64,000 nucleotides of DNA from Sedimentisphaera salicampi (GCF_002117005.1 NZ_CP021023.1:3086995-3150994); one strand, 5' to 3'. Shown: positions 28,036 to 36,872, counted from the first letter of the stretch. Notes: generated by a model not told the origin, from the letters alone. Numbers and translations are program-made.

Positions 28036-28995
28036 ATGATACGCAGATTTACTAAATTACTTTTGCCCCTGTTGGTCGCCGCATTTTTCATAGCCGGCTG
28101 CCAAGACCCGCAGAAAATTTATGTGGAAGCCGTTGAACTGGATGAGCAAGGCCAGTCCGATCAGGCAATCCAAACCTTGGATGAAGCTATAAAGGCAGAC
28201 TCCGAATTTTCAGATGCATATTCTCTTAAGGGTGATATCTTTCAGCGTCAGGGAAAGCTTGAGCAAAGCTCGCAGGCATATGAGCAGGCTGTGAAGTATA
28301 ATCCAGTTTCCTTCAAGGATTTATACAATCTGGGAAAGGTTAATTATTCCTTGGAGAGATACGAAAAAGCTATAGGTGCTTTCGTTCGGGCTTTAGAGCT
28401 GCATCCTGAAAGTTACGATGCCAACTACTTCACTGCCAAAACATACTACAAGCTTGAAGACTACGAAAAGGCATTGAACTATGCTACAGAAGCAAGGCTT
28501 ATCAGCCCTGATAACACCGAGCTTGAAATTCTATTCGGCGATATTTACACCGCAACCAGCAATTACGAAACAGCTATCGCAGAATACAGAAGGGCTCTCG
28601 AGCGTGAAGGCAATAAGCCGGAGATTATGATTCCTCTCGGACTTGCATACATTAGAAGCGGAAGCTTTGATGTCGCAAGGGAACTGCTGAACGAAACGAT
28701 AAGGGTGGCGCCAGACGACCATCGTATTTATCAGTACCTCGGATATCTTGACCTCCGCGCAAAAGATTTCGAAGCCTCAATCGAGAATTACAGGGTGGCA
28801 AGTTCGCTCAGGCCGGGCGATCAGCTCTCTTTGAAAGGCTCAGGCGTGGCATATATATTGAAGGGATTCAGGGATAAAGACCCGGTCATTAAAGATAAAG
28901 GAATACAGCAGTGGCGTGTTGCGCTGAGGCTTCAGCCAGACCAGCCAGGACTGAGAAGACTTATAAGGAAGTATTCCAAGGTCAAGGTGCAGTAG
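28036..28995 (+). CDS. TPR-repeat lipoprotein
   Basis: A 319-aa lipoprotein with a signal peptide ending in the lipobox FFIAGC, followed by about seven TPR units (for example EQSSQAYEQAVKYNP, YEKAIGAFVRALELHPES, YEKALNYATEARLISPDN). The frame is open from ATG 28024, but ATG 28036 gives a compact signal peptide and has GGAA 7 bases upstream, so it is preferred. It comes just after the Wzc kinase and before lspA, the peptidase that would process its own signal. It may be a pilotin-like or assembly lipoprotein for the export machine, but no direct sign of this is seen. Confidence 0.85.
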   Translation: MIRRFTKLLLPLLVAAFFIAGCQDPQKIYVEAVELDEQGQSDQAIQTLDEAIKADSEFSDAYSLKGDIFQRQGKLEQSSQAYEQAVKYNPVSFKDLYNLGKVNYSLERYEKAIGAFVRALELHPESYDANYFTAKTYYKLEDYEKALNYATEARLISPDNTELEILFGDIYTATSNYETAIAEYRRALEREGNKPEIMIPLGLAYIRSGSFDVARELLNETIRVAPDDHRIYQYLGYLDLRAKDFEASIENYRVASSLRPGDQLSLKGSGVAYILKGFRDKDPVIKDKGIQQWRVALRLQPDQPGLRRLIRKYSKVKVQ

Positions 28996-28999
28996 AAAA

Positions 29000-29527
29000 T
29001 TGTCGGCCGGCTTAAAGAATAAGATCCCGGGAGCAAAACAGCAGCTTATATTTTTTCTGATTTTTGCTTTTCTGCTTGTTGCCGATTTGGTTTCGAAATC
29101 CGCTGCATTTGAATTCCTTGCAGATAAAGAAGGCTACTCTTGGCCGGTGTTAGGCGATTTTATCGCCCTTACTGCAAGGGTAAACCCAGGGGCGGCTTTC
29201 AGCATCGCAAGCGGAAACACATGGCTTCTGGTTGCTGTTTCCGCAGTAGCGGTATTGGCTGCTGTGGCTATTTTCGAGCTTGGGCTGGTAAAAGGCAGAA
29301 ATGCCTTGCTGCTGTCTGTTTTTACTTCAGGCGCAGCAGGCAACCTGTACGATAGAATATTTAACGATGGATATGTCCGAGATTTTATAGATGTGAATCT
29401 TTATGTTAATAATTATCACTGGCCGACGTTTAATGTAGCAGATTCCTTGATGTGCATTTCAGTTGGTTTATACTTGATTTTTCACTATGCAGATGAGAAC
29501 AAAAAAAATAAGCAGGATCGCAGTTAA
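29000..29527 (+). CDS. lspA: Lipoprotein signal peptidase II
   Basis: A 175-aa aspartyl protease of the inner membrane that cuts lipoprotein signal peptides ahead of the lipidated Cys. The two catalytic Asp motifs are visible as VRDFIDV and FNVADSL. Other family blocks are RVNPGAAFSIASG and GAAGNLYDRI. Four hydrophobic segments fit the fold. The start must be TTG at 29000 because no in-frame ATG or GTG precedes the conserved N-terminal helix. It sits 4 bases after the TPR lipoprotein and overlaps the next gene by 41 bases. Two of its neighbours have lipoboxes. Confidence 0.94.
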   Translation: MSAGLKNKIPGAKQQLIFFLIFAFLLVADLVSKSAAFEFLADKEGYSWPVLGDFIALTARVNPGAAFSIASGNTWLLVAVSAVAVLAAVAIFELGLVKGRNALLLSVFTSGAAGNLYDRIFNDGYVRDFIDVNLYVNNYHWPTFNVADSLMCISVGLYLIFHYADENKKNKQDRS

Positions 29528-29939
29528 GCTGTTCGCCGCATCGCTGACCTTGATGGTTATGGCTGGCTGCGTGAACAGGGAGCTCAAGGTTATCACTAAG
29601 CCCGAGAATGCAGATGTTTACTTAAACGGTGAGCAGATCGGCAGTAGCCCTGTATCCACAAACTTTAACTGGTACGGTACATACGACGTTAAGATAGCCA
29701 AAAAGGGTTTCAAGACTCTCCAGCAGACAGCAGAGATTAAAAGACCCCTTCACGATTATTTCCCGTTTGATATATTTGCTGGAATCTTCAACAGCGGCAA
29801 AACATACACCTACCGCTGGCATTTCGATCTTGAAAAGGCCCGGGAACCTTCCAGAGAAGCCTTGGTAGAAAGAGCAAACAATCTTGCTGAAAGGGCTGAA
29901 GCAGAACCCGAGGATTCTCCTGATGGCTCAAAGCAGTAA
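29487..29939 (+). CDS. PEGA-domain lipoprotein
   Basis: A 150-aa predicted lipoprotein with lipobox MVMAGC and then a PEGA-type repeat: ITKPENADVYLNGEQIGSSP with TYDVKIAKKGFKTLQQ. PEGA domains are small beta modules found in surface proteins. The C-terminal third is charged and Ala/Glu-rich. A second possible ATG is at 29493. The 41-base overlap with lspA and 17-base overlap with the next U32 gene show tight packing. A similar protein type with FxxDLxxG-like ends appears near lspA in other bacteria, but I cannot name it. Function unknown. Confidence 0.8.
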   Translation: MQMRTKKISRIAVKLFAASLTLMVMAGCVNRELKVITKPENADVYLNGEQIGSSPVSTNFNWYGTYDVKIAKKGFKTLQQTAEIKRPLHDYFPFDIFAGIFNSGKTYTYRWHFDLEKAREPSREALVERANNLAERAEAEPEDSPDGSKQ

Positions 29940-31131
29940 TCCCCCAGAGCTGCTCGCCCCGGCAGGAAATCTTGAGAAGCTCAAATGGGCAGTTCAATAC
30001 GGAGCGGATGCAGTTTATTTCGGCTCTGAATACAGCTTGAGAAATTTTGCAGGCAATTTTTCCCTTCACCAGGCAGAACAGGGCATCAATTATTTGCACC
30101 AGCACGGCAAAAAGGCCTACATCACTCTCAATATTTACCCCTTTTCTGATGAATATGAAAAAATCTTAGCCCTGGCAAGCAGTTTTGATGATATGAATGC
30201 CGATGCCCTTATTGTTGCAGATCTCGGTGTTTTTATGATACTCCGCCGGGCGGGTATAAAAGCAGCGCTCCATATCAGTACCCAAGCCAACACGCTCAGC
30301 TCTCAGACAGCGATTGAATACGCCGAGTTGGGGGCATCAAGGGTAAATTTGGCAAGAGAGCTTTCTCTCGAACAGATAATGGCAATTCAGCAAGCGGTGT
30401 CAGGCCGAATACAAACAGAAGTATTTATCCACGGGGCGGTTTGCTTTTCGTATTCAGGCAGATGCGCAATCAGCGATTATCTAACGGGACGCCGAGCCAA
30501 CAGAGGCGAATGCACTCATCCCTGCCGCTGGAAATATCATCTGATGGAGGAAGAACGTCCGGGAGAGTATCACCCAGTTTTTGAGGACGACCGGGGCCTG
30601 TATTTCTTCAATTCAAAAGACCTCGCTCTATTTGAATATATACCTGCTCTGGCTGAGATTGGCGTTGATTCGCTGAAAATTGAAGGCAGAATGAAGTCCG
30701 TACACTACATAGGTTCGGTTGTCTCTATGTATCGAAGAATTCTTGACGGCGAACATATCAGCAGTGAAGAGGCATTCAAGCTCCTAAGCAGGGTTAAAAA
30801 CAGAGGCTACTCACGAGGCTTTATTGATGGCCCCGCAGAAGTTCAGGATTATCAGCTTGAAGACAACCACTCCGCCGGCAATACTGTATTTGCCGCAAAC
30901 GTAACGGAGTATTCCCGGCCGGATGATTGCTGGATACGGGTGCGGAATAAAATTTTCGCTGGCGAAAGGCTTGAAGTATTGCTCCCAAGCGGCCGACTTT
31001 CAGAAACAACACTCCCCAATCCGCTCACTGACCAAAAAGGCGAGTCCCACGAGTTTGCAAATAACGAACAAATCATTAGACTAACCTCTCCTCTTCCTGA
31101 GTTTTCTATCTTGAGAAGAGTATCGGAATGA
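29923..31131 (+). CDS. U32-family tRNA hydroxylation protein, TrhP-like
   Basis: A 402-aa short-form U32 protein. E. coli TrhP (YegQ) has this length and takes part in prephenate-dependent 5-hydroxylation of wobble uridine in tRNA. Blocks are PELLAPAGNLEKLKWAV, ADAVYFGSEYSLR, STQANTLSS, VNLARELSLEQI, the Cys pair region EVFIHGAVCFSYSGRC and GECTHPCRWKY, and SLKIEGRMKSVHYIG. ATG 29923 is preferred over an upstream ATG at 29884 because the protein then begins right before the family start. Its assignment as TrhP rather than another U32 subgroup rests on length and motifs. Confidence 0.85.
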   Translation: MAQSSNPPELLAPAGNLEKLKWAVQYGADAVYFGSEYSLRNFAGNFSLHQAEQGINYLHQHGKKAYITLNIYPFSDEYEKILALASSFDDMNADALIVADLGVFMILRRAGIKAALHISTQANTLSSQTAIEYAELGASRVNLARELSLEQIMAIQQAVSGRIQTEVFIHGAVCFSYSGRCAISDYLTGRRANRGECTHPCRWKYHLMEEERPGEYHPVFEDDRGLYFFNSKDLALFEYIPALAEIGVDSLKIEGRMKSVHYIGSVVSMYRRILDGEHISSEEAFKLLSRVKNRGYSRGFIDGPAEVQDYQLEDNHSAGNTVFAANVTEYSRPDDCWIRVRNKIFAGERLEVLLPSGRLSETTLPNPLTDQKGESHEFANNEQIIRLTSPLPEFSILRRVSE

Positions 31132-31169
31132 ATTATTAATGTTCTTTTGAGTTGGATCGAGAGGTTTGC

Positions 31170-32933
31170 ATGAAATTAGATCCCACGGTAATGAAAGATT
31201 GGCAGATAGCGAAAGCTGCCGAAGAGAAAATGTTAAGTGTAGCTCAGCTTGCCGAAAATCTCGGCCTGAATGAAGATGAGCTCATCTACTACGGCAAAAA
31301 TCTTGCCAAAGTGGACTATCGAAAAGTGCTGGACAGAACAGAAGGGCGGAAAAAAGCCCGATATATTGACGTAACAGCAATAACCCCTACGCCCCTCGGC
31401 GAAGGGAAAACCACAACCACTATCGGCCTTGTGGATGGGCTCGGAAAGCTCGGTAAAAGCGTAGCAGGGGCTATTAGGCAGCCTTCAGGCGGCCCAACGT
31501 TTAATATAAAGGGCTCAGCAGCTGGCGGCGGGCTTGCCCAGTGCATTCCGCTAACTCCCTTCTCGCTTGGCCTCACTGGCGATATTGATAAAATTACAAA
31601 CGCCCACAATCTCTGTATGGTTGCTCTGAATGCGAGAATGCAGCATGAAAACAATTACGATGATGAAAAGCTCGCTCAGAGAAATCTCAAAAGGCTTGAT
31701 ATAGACCCGCAGAAAGTCCAGCTAAAATGGGTGATCGATTTCTGCGCTCAGGGACTGAGAAATATCCGTATGGGTATGGGCGGAAAGATGGACGGCTTTG
31801 AGATAGATTCGGGCTTTGCGATTAGCGTATCAAGCGAGATTATGGCGATTCTCGCTGTAGCCAGAGACCTTAAAGACCTCCGCGAAAGAATCGGCAGAAT
31901 AGTTGTTGCATACAGCAAAGCAGGCGAAGAGATCACAGCAGAGGATCTCGAAGTGGCAGGAGCGATGACAGCTTGGCTCGTTGAGGCGATAAACCCAACA
32001 CTTATGCAGACAATGGAAAACAATCCAGTTTTCGTGCACGCAGGTCCGTTTGCCAATATCGCTATTGGCCAGAGCTCTGTAATTGCAGATCGCCTCGGCT
32101 CAAATCTCGTAGATTTTCACGTTACAGAAAGCGGCTTCGGGGCAGATATCGGCTTCGAGAAGTTCTGGAACATAAAGTGCAGATATTCCGGCCTCAAGCC
32201 CGATGCGGTAGTGCTGGTAGCAACGGTGCGAGCCCTTAAAATGCACGGCGGAGGTCCGGAAGTTAAACCCGGCAAGCCCCTCCCGAAGGAATACACAGAA
32301 GAAAACGTAGAGCTCGTTCAGAAGGGCTGTTCAAATCTTGAAGCCCATATCGAAACGGTAATTAAGAGCGGCGTAACCCCAGTGGTTTGCATAAACAGCT
32401 TCTATACAGATTCTCCTGCAGAGATTGAAGCAATTCGCAGCGCCGCCGAAAACGCAGGTGCTTACTGTGCAGTGTCTGAGCACTGGCTCAAAGGCGGAGA
32501 GGGAGCGAAAGAGCTGGCGGAGGCTGTGATTAGAGCGGCTGATGAACCCTCCAACTTTAAATTCCTTTACGATTTCAATATGCCGGTGAAGAAAAGAATT
32601 GAGCTCATTGCCAAAGAGGTGTACGGGGCTGAAGGTGTGGAATTCGCACCGGAGGCAGAAGAGAGGATTCAGCAGATTGAGAAAGATCCGGACAGCTCCA
32701 AGATGGCAACGTGTATGGTAAAAACGCACCTGAGCCTCTCGCACGACCCTGCAATTAAAGGCAGACCGAAAGATTTTATCTTGCCGGTAAGGGATATAAT
32801 GATCTATAAAGGAGCTGGGCTGATTGTACCCCTTGCTGGCACTATAAAGCTTATGCCCGGCACAGGCTCAGACCCAGCCTTCAGAAGAATCGATGTTGAT
32901 ACGCAGACAGGGAAAGTGGAAGGGCTGTTCTAA
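31170..32933 (+). CDS. fhs: Formate--tetrahydrofolate ligase
   Basis: A 587-aa ATP-dependent enzyme that makes 10-formyl-THF from formate, for C1 metabolism or the methyl branch of the Wood-Ljungdahl pathway. Motifs are [20 protein letters not shown] (P-loop-like), [48 protein letters not shown] and the C-terminal [13 protein letters not shown] 31170 has GAGAGG 7 bases upstream and is preferred over an earlier start. It is somewhat longer than the usual 555-560 aa. It probably shares a transcript with the upstream U32 gene (38-base gap). A terminator follows. Confidence 0.96.
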   Translation: MKLDPTVMKDWQIAKAAEEKMLSVAQLAENLGLNEDELIYYGKNLAKVDYRKVLDRTEGRKKARYIDVTAITPTPLGEGKTTTTIGLVDGLGKLGKSVAGAIRQPSGGPTFNIKGSAAGGGLAQCIPLTPFSLGLTGDIDKITNAHNLCMVALNARMQHENNYDDEKLAQRNLKRLDIDPQKVQLKWVIDFCAQGLRNIRMGMGGKMDGFEIDSGFAISVSSEIMAILAVARDLKDLRERIGRIVVAYSKAGEEITAEDLEVAGAMTAWLVEAINPTLMQTMENNPVFVHAGPFANIAIGQSSVIADRLGSNLVDFHVTESGFGADIGFEKFWNIKCRYSGLKPDAVVLVATVRALKMHGGGPEVKPGKPLPKEYTEENVELVQKGCSNLEAHIETVIKSGVTPVVCINSFYTDSPAEIEAIRSAAENAGAYCAVSEHWLKGGEGAKELAEAVIRAADEPSNFKFLYDFNMPVKKRIELIAKEVYGAEGVEFAPEAEERIQQIEKDPDSSKMATCMVKTHLSLSHDPAIKGRPKDFILPVRDIMIYKGAGLIVPLAGTIKLMPGTGSDPAFRRIDVDTQTGKVEGLF

Positions 32934-32974
32934 GCCATGGCTTAGCTTAAAGAGCCATACCATTTGAAGATTTG

Positions 32975-33017
32975 GAGCCGCTTGATTAGGGAAGCACCCA
33001 TTGAGCGGCTCTCTTTT
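32975..33017 (+). terminator. Rho-independent terminator after fhs
   Basis: Stem GAGCCGCT with AGCGGCTC around a 21-base loop, followed by a short T-rich tract (TCTTTT). It lies about 40 bases after fhs and closes the plus-strand run that starts at 17.6 kb. The long loop makes it weaker than the others here. Confidence 0.65.
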
Positions 33018-33157
33018 GTCTTGCAAAGACCCGCCCCTTTTGCCGAAATTCAAACGCCTGTCGCATTTTACTCTTCGAAATCATACTCAAATTGAGAAAT
33101 TTTGCGGCCCTTTTCAAGAAAATTTTTAAAAAATATTTGATTTTCCGGTAAATATTC

Positions 33158-33185
33158 TTGAATACAGTTTTTTATTTGCTAATAT
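33158..33185 (+). promoter_or_regulatory. Candidate sigma70 promoter for the exported protein at 33233
   Basis: TTGAAT and TAATAT with a 16-base spacer inside a very AT-rich tract; predicted start about 40 bases before the ATG. Both hexamers match 4 of 6. Confidence 0.45.
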
Positions 33186-33232
33186 ATAACCGTCCGAATT
33201 AGATGTAACTTAATCACGGAGGGTTTATTTAA

Positions 33233-33766
33233 ATGAACGACCGAGTCAGGATGATGAGGGTCAGTTTCCTTCTTGTTGTATCACTCACAATCGGTACGCT
33301 GGCGCTGCTTTTTATGGATACCAGCAGCGATAAGCCTATCGAATTCTCAGGCTACAGCCTCAAAGCCCACACTTCCGGTGTATCTGCTATTAAAAGCGGG
33401 GATGTTTTGAGTTTGGCCAGAGGAGTAAAGCCGGCAAGATGGTCGGAGGTTGATGTCGAATTCACAGCAACGCGTTCTGGTGATTTGTCGCTGGTTGCCG
33501 AAATGAACGGCTGCGCTTCAGATGAGCAGCTGAATTATCATTTCGTAATCTGCAATAATCTCGGCGATACGCCCGACGGGCTCATCCAGCCTACCCACAG
33601 ATGGAAAAACCAGAAGCCTTGCCTTCCGGACCACAGCTGGGCCGGCGAGAAAAGCACCGTAAGGGTTTGCGTGATCGGCAAGAAAGAGGCCTCCATGACC
33701 CCCAAACAGAAGAAGAGCCTCGAAAACCTCAAAAAAGGACTGTCCGAAGGTTTCAATGTAAGATAA
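33233..33766 (+). CDS. Small exported protein of unknown function
   Basis: A 177-aa protein I do not recognise. It begins with a basic start and a hydrophobic segment (about residues 10-28, ending in a signal-anchor or cleavable signal), so it should face the periplasm. The rest is a beta-rich-looking domain with four cysteines (in NGCASDEQ, FVICNN, KPCLPD and VRVCVIG), which could form two disulfides. The C-terminus is a Lys-rich helix. The ribosome site GGAGGG is strong. It has its own promoter and ends 3 bases from the convergent queG gene. No domain family can be assigned. Confidence 0.75.
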   Translation: MNDRVRMMRVSFLLVVSLTIGTLALLFMDTSSDKPIEFSGYSLKAHTSGVSAIKSGDVLSLARGVKPARWSEVDVEFTATRSGDLSLVAEMNGCASDEQLNYHFVICNNLGDTPDGLIQPTHRWKNQKPCLPDHSWAGEKSTVRVCVIGKKEASMTPKQKKSLENLKKGLSEGFNVR

Positions 33767-33769
33767 CGC

Positions 33770-34696
33770 TCAGTTTTGACGTTTCTTACCTGCGATTACC
33801 TCAGCATTCCTCTTTAGTTTTTCAAGGCCGGTTCTTTCGATGGCAGTACCGCCGAAAGAAGCAGAGAATGTTTCGCTGCTCATTCCCAGAACATCATCAA
33901 TCCGAAGCCATTTGTTAAGCCTTTGGTTCAGAAAGCTGTTTTGCCCTTTTACGTTGAAAGGGCATACATCAATGCACTTATCGCAGCCGAAAAGCTCATC
34001 GCTTACAGCCGCCTCGGCTTCAGGATTCATTTGAGCTTGCTTTTCTATCGTTTGGAACGAGATACATTTCCTGCAGTCAAGCAGCCCATCCTCTCCGAGT
34101 GCTCCGGAAGGGCAGGCCTCTATGCACCGCCTGCAGCTTCCGCAGCTGTGCTCAATGATTCCTTCATCCGCCTCTATTTCCAGATTGCTTATAAGAACCC
34201 CCAGCAGAATTCGGCACCCCGCACGGGGCACTATCAGCATTCCATTTTTCCCGATAAAACCAAGCCCCGCTCGAACAGCCTCTGATCTTTCGTTTATCGG
34301 CACTGAATCCACGCACGCCTTGATTTTGAGATCCGATTTCCAGTTATCACGAATAAATCCTGCGATATTTAATATTTTGCTCTTTATTTTCCTGTGGTAG
34401 TCTTCAAAGCAGGCATAATCGCAGATTTTCCCCTCCAAATCGAAACACGGTTTTTCACCTTCCGCTTTGTTATAGCCTGCCGCAAACACGATCACGCTTT
34501 TTGCATCTTTGAAGAGTATTCTGGGCGAGAAACGCTTGTCTATGTTTCTTTCAAGATAGCCTGTTTTCTCGTGCATATCCGCTTCAAGCCACTTCACAAA
34601 ACGGTGCCGGCTTTGCTCAGGCAAATCTTCTGCACTGGTGAAGCCGGCTTTCAAAAATCCCTGCTCCATGGCGTATTTTCTGATTTCTTCTTTCAT
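33770..34696 (-). CDS. queG: Epoxyqueuosine reductase
   Basis: A 308-aa cobalamin and iron-sulfur enzyme for the last step of queuosine synthesis in tRNA. Two ferredoxin-type clusters are clear: CGSCRRCIEACPSGAL and CDKCIDVCPFN, plus an extra CRKC. The N-terminal cobalamin-binding half shows GYLERNIDKRFSPR and SVPINERSEAVRAGLGFIGKN (residues about 135-155), with the catalytic Asp region in CVDSVPI. It is shorter than E. coli QueG (379 aa) because it lacks the C-terminal HEAT-like region, as in many non-proteobacterial enzymes. Confidence 0.92.
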   Translation of the reverse strand: MKEEIRKYAMEQGFLKAGFTSAEDLPEQSRHRFVKWLEADMHEKTGYLERNIDKRFSPRILFKDAKSVIVFAAGYNKAEGEKPCFDLEGKICDYACFEDYHRKIKSKILNIAGFIRDNWKSDLKIKACVDSVPINERSEAVRAGLGFIGKNGMLIVPRAGCRILLGVLISNLEIEADEGIIEHSCGSCRRCIEACPSGALGEDGLLDCRKCISFQTIEKQAQMNPEAEAAVSDELFGCDKCIDVCPFNVKGQNSFLNQRLNKWLRIDDVLGMSSETFSASFGGTAIERTGLEKLKRNAEVIAGKKRQN

Positions 34697-34800
34697 AAAG
34701 GGTTCTGCTCAAGAAAAACAATTTCTTATTATTCTGAACGAATATTTTTGCGGTTTTTATCTTTTTCGCCAGAAATTTCTTATTTAATTGGCTTTCATTC

Positions 34801-34829
34801 TTGACAAGCCCCTATTTTAATTCTAAAAT
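34801..34829 (+). promoter_or_regulatory. Sigma70 promoter for the Hpt gene
   Basis: Perfect TTGACA, 17-base spacer, TAAAAT (5 of 6). It predicts a leader of about 135 bases. A second possible promoter, TTGCAA with TATAAT at 34916-34921 and a 19-base spacer, lies closer to the gene. Confidence 0.65.
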
Positions 34830-34927
34830 CAAACAAGAAATTTTTCTAAATTAAAACAAAACAAACCTTTATGGCGTAAAGTATTATCACTTGCAATCGG
34901 TGCAATTTTGTTTTATATAATTTTATC

Positions 34928-34945
34928 CCCGTATAATTTTACGGG
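34928..34945 (+). other. Leader hairpin before the Hpt gene
   Basis: Perfect inverted repeat CCCGTA-TAATTT-TACGGG located 26 bases before the start codon and just ahead of the AGGAGA ribosome site. It could be a leader hairpin that modulates translation or a protein-binding operator at the second promoter. Confidence 0.45.
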
Positions 34946-34970
34946 AAAAATGCTGACAGGAGATTCGAAA

Positions 34971-35336
34971 ATGGGTTATACTGAAAATTCACTTCTTTCC
35001 CTCGACTCTCTCTCTGAATACTGCTCATCTCCGGACATAGTAGAAGAGTTGGTGGAGGTTTTTGTTGAAGACGGCAAGTACTGCCTCCAGAAGATTGCAG
35101 AAGGCCTAAGACGCAAAGACTGCCCTCAAGTGCGTCTCTATGCGCACCGCATCAAAGGTTCGGCAAGATATATCGCTGCTGAAAAGCTTTCTGAAGCCGC
35201 CAGCAAGCTGGAAAATGCCTCCGAGCAATCCCCATGCGGTGAGCTTTCAGACTATCACGAAGAGCTTAAAAACGCCTTCTTTGATGTGGTGCATTATTTC
35301 GAAAACTCAGACTGGAAATCCCAGCTCAAAAACTAA
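34971..35336 (+). CDS. Orphan histidine phosphotransfer (Hpt) protein
   Basis: A 121-aa single-domain Hpt protein. The phosphorylated residue is His59 in YAHRIKGSARYIAA, matching the H-x-[LIV]-K-G pattern. Such proteins relay phosphate between hybrid kinases and response regulators. No hybrid kinase is in the neighbourhood; stand-alone response regulators lie at 63393. ATG 34971 has AGGAGA 8 bases upstream and is preferred to upstream ATGs at 34908 and 34950. A predicted hairpin precedes the ribosome site. Confidence 0.87.
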   Translation: MGYTENSLLSLDSLSEYCSSPDIVEELVEVFVEDGKYCLQKIAEGLRRKDCPQVRLYAHRIKGSARYIAAEKLSEAASKLENASEQSPCGELSDYHEELKNAFFDVVHYFENSDWKSQLKN

Positions 35337-35492
35337 GACACTCTAAAACCTTTCTACCTTTTTATTACACTTATTTTTTGCTTTGCAGGGTAATACTTGC
35401 AATTTTTCGCTTAATTTTTTTCAGTTTTTGTTATAATCTGCCCCGTCGTTTTGAGTCTTAAATAAAAAATTAAACACAAGAGCAATCTATCT

Positions 35493-36872
35493 ATGAATAC
35501 AAAAAGGCTTCTCACCTCATGCTTCGGGCTGGGCTTTTCACCTTTCGTCCCGGGCACAGTCGGCTCCCTTTTCCCCTGCGCCTTATTTATCATAATAGCA
35601 GCTTTCACGCGCCAGCTTTGGCAGAGCCAGCTTGCAGTCGCCGGCCTTACTGTCTTTTTTGCATGGGGGACTATAGCATTCTCCAAATATGCAATCGAGT
35701 TCGCCGGCAGGGAAGACCCGTCCGAGGTGGTATCGGATGAAGTCGCAGGGCAGGGGCTCGCTCTGCTGATTGGCTCTTTTCTCCCTGCATTCTCAGCATA
35801 CCCATTGGTGAGCATAGGCATTCTGTTCGTACTGTTTCGCTTTTTCGATATAACGAAAATCTCGCCTGCAAACCGCCTCGAGAGGCTTCCGGGCGGGCAG
35901 GGCATCCTCCTTGATGACATTATGGCAGGGCTCTACGCCGGCATCGTTTTCGCTGCGGCCTCGCTTTTCGGCTGGGTGCAGCCTGTGGGCGAGCTTCTAA
36001 ACCCATACCTTCTGCCCATCTGCAGCTACCTCTCCGGCCTGTGCGGGTCTATTGGCCTGGGCGTCGTGCAGGGACTAACAGAATTCCTCCCTGTTTCCTC
36101 TTCAGGCCATCTGGTGATGTTCGAAACATTCATCCCCAGCCTCGACCCTGAGAGCAAAGATATGCTCCTTTTCGATCTCGCCGTACACGTGGGAACAGTG
36201 TTTTCGATTCTCGTTGTATTCCGCAAACAAATCGTATTGTTCGCCCGCCATTTCTTCAAATTTGACCATTCTGGACACAACCCAATACAGCTCTACAAAA
36301 AGAATTTCGCTTGGCACTTCGCTTTCTGCGCAATAATCACAACCGCCACTACAATGCTCATTTACAAGCTCTTCGAAGAGCCCTTTGAGGCATCGCGAAA
36401 GCTCTGGGTGGTGTGTGTTATGTGGCTCATAACCGCAGCCCTGCTATACATCACAGACAAAAAAACACGCTCCTCGCTTAAGCTCCGCGAATTCGGGATT
36501 ATAGGCGCGGTGGTGATTGGCTTAGCCCAGTCCGGAGCCATTATCCCGGGAATCTCACGCAGCGGCGCCACGATCTGCGCAGCAATCCTCTACGGCCTCC
36601 ACCGCAAATGGGCGGTAGAATACAGCTTTCTGATTGCAATGCCCGCCATACTCGGCGGCGCACTTCTCACCGCTCTTAAGCACAAGGAGCTTTTCGGCGC
36701 CGGCATACTAACTCCCGGCGTGATTATATCAGGTATGCTCGCATCCTTCCTTACCGGCATTATCGCACTCAGGCTCCTGATAAAAGCAAGCAGAAATCGA
36801 CAGCTAAAATACTTCAGCATATACTGCATATTCATTTCAGCAGTTTCGTTTATATACATCCTGCTGAATTAG
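35493..36872 (+). CDS. PgpA-UppP fusion: phosphatidylglycerophosphatase A plus undecaprenyl-diphosphatase
   Basis: A 459-aa polytopic protein joining two lipid phosphatases. Residues 1 to about 165 match PgpA: FSPFVPGTVGSLFP, DPSEVVSDEVAGQ and LFRFFDITK, with the family Asp/Glu residues. Residues from about 185 match UppP/BacA: VVQGLTEFLPVSSSGHLV and the second motif PGISRSGATI. Both catalytic sets look intact. PgpA removes phosphate from PGP to make phosphatidylglycerol; UppP recycles undecaprenyl pyrophosphate for wall and polysaccharide synthesis. The open frame runs through the junction without a stop or an internal ribosome site that I can see, so one polypeptide is expected. Confidence 0.9.
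   Translation: MNTKRLLTSCFGLGFSPFVPGTVGSLFPCALFIIIAAFTRQLWQSQLAVAGLTVFFAWGTIAFSKYAIEFAGREDPSEVVSDEVAGQGLALLIGSFLPAFSAYPLVSIGILFVLFRFFDITKISPANRLERLPGGQGILLDDIMAGLYAGIVFAAASLFGWVQPVGELLNPYLLPICSYLSGLCGSIGLGVVQGLTEFLPVSSSGHLVMFETFIPSLDPESKDMLLFDLAVHVGTVFSILVVFRKQIVLFARHFFKFDHSGHNPIQLYKKNFAWHFAFCAIITTATTMLIYKLFEEPFEASRKLWVVCVMWLITAALLYITDKKTRSSLKLREFGIIGAVVIGLAQSGAIIPGISRSGATICAAILYGLHRKWAVEYSFLIAMPAILGGALLTALKHKELFGAGILTPGVIISGMLASFLTGIIALRLLIKASRNRQLKYFSIYCIFISAVSFIYILLN

Noticed and set aside
33233-33766. Exported protein as an exosortase target
   Set aside because: Its C-terminus is a charged helix with no sorting motif, membrane helix or basic end.
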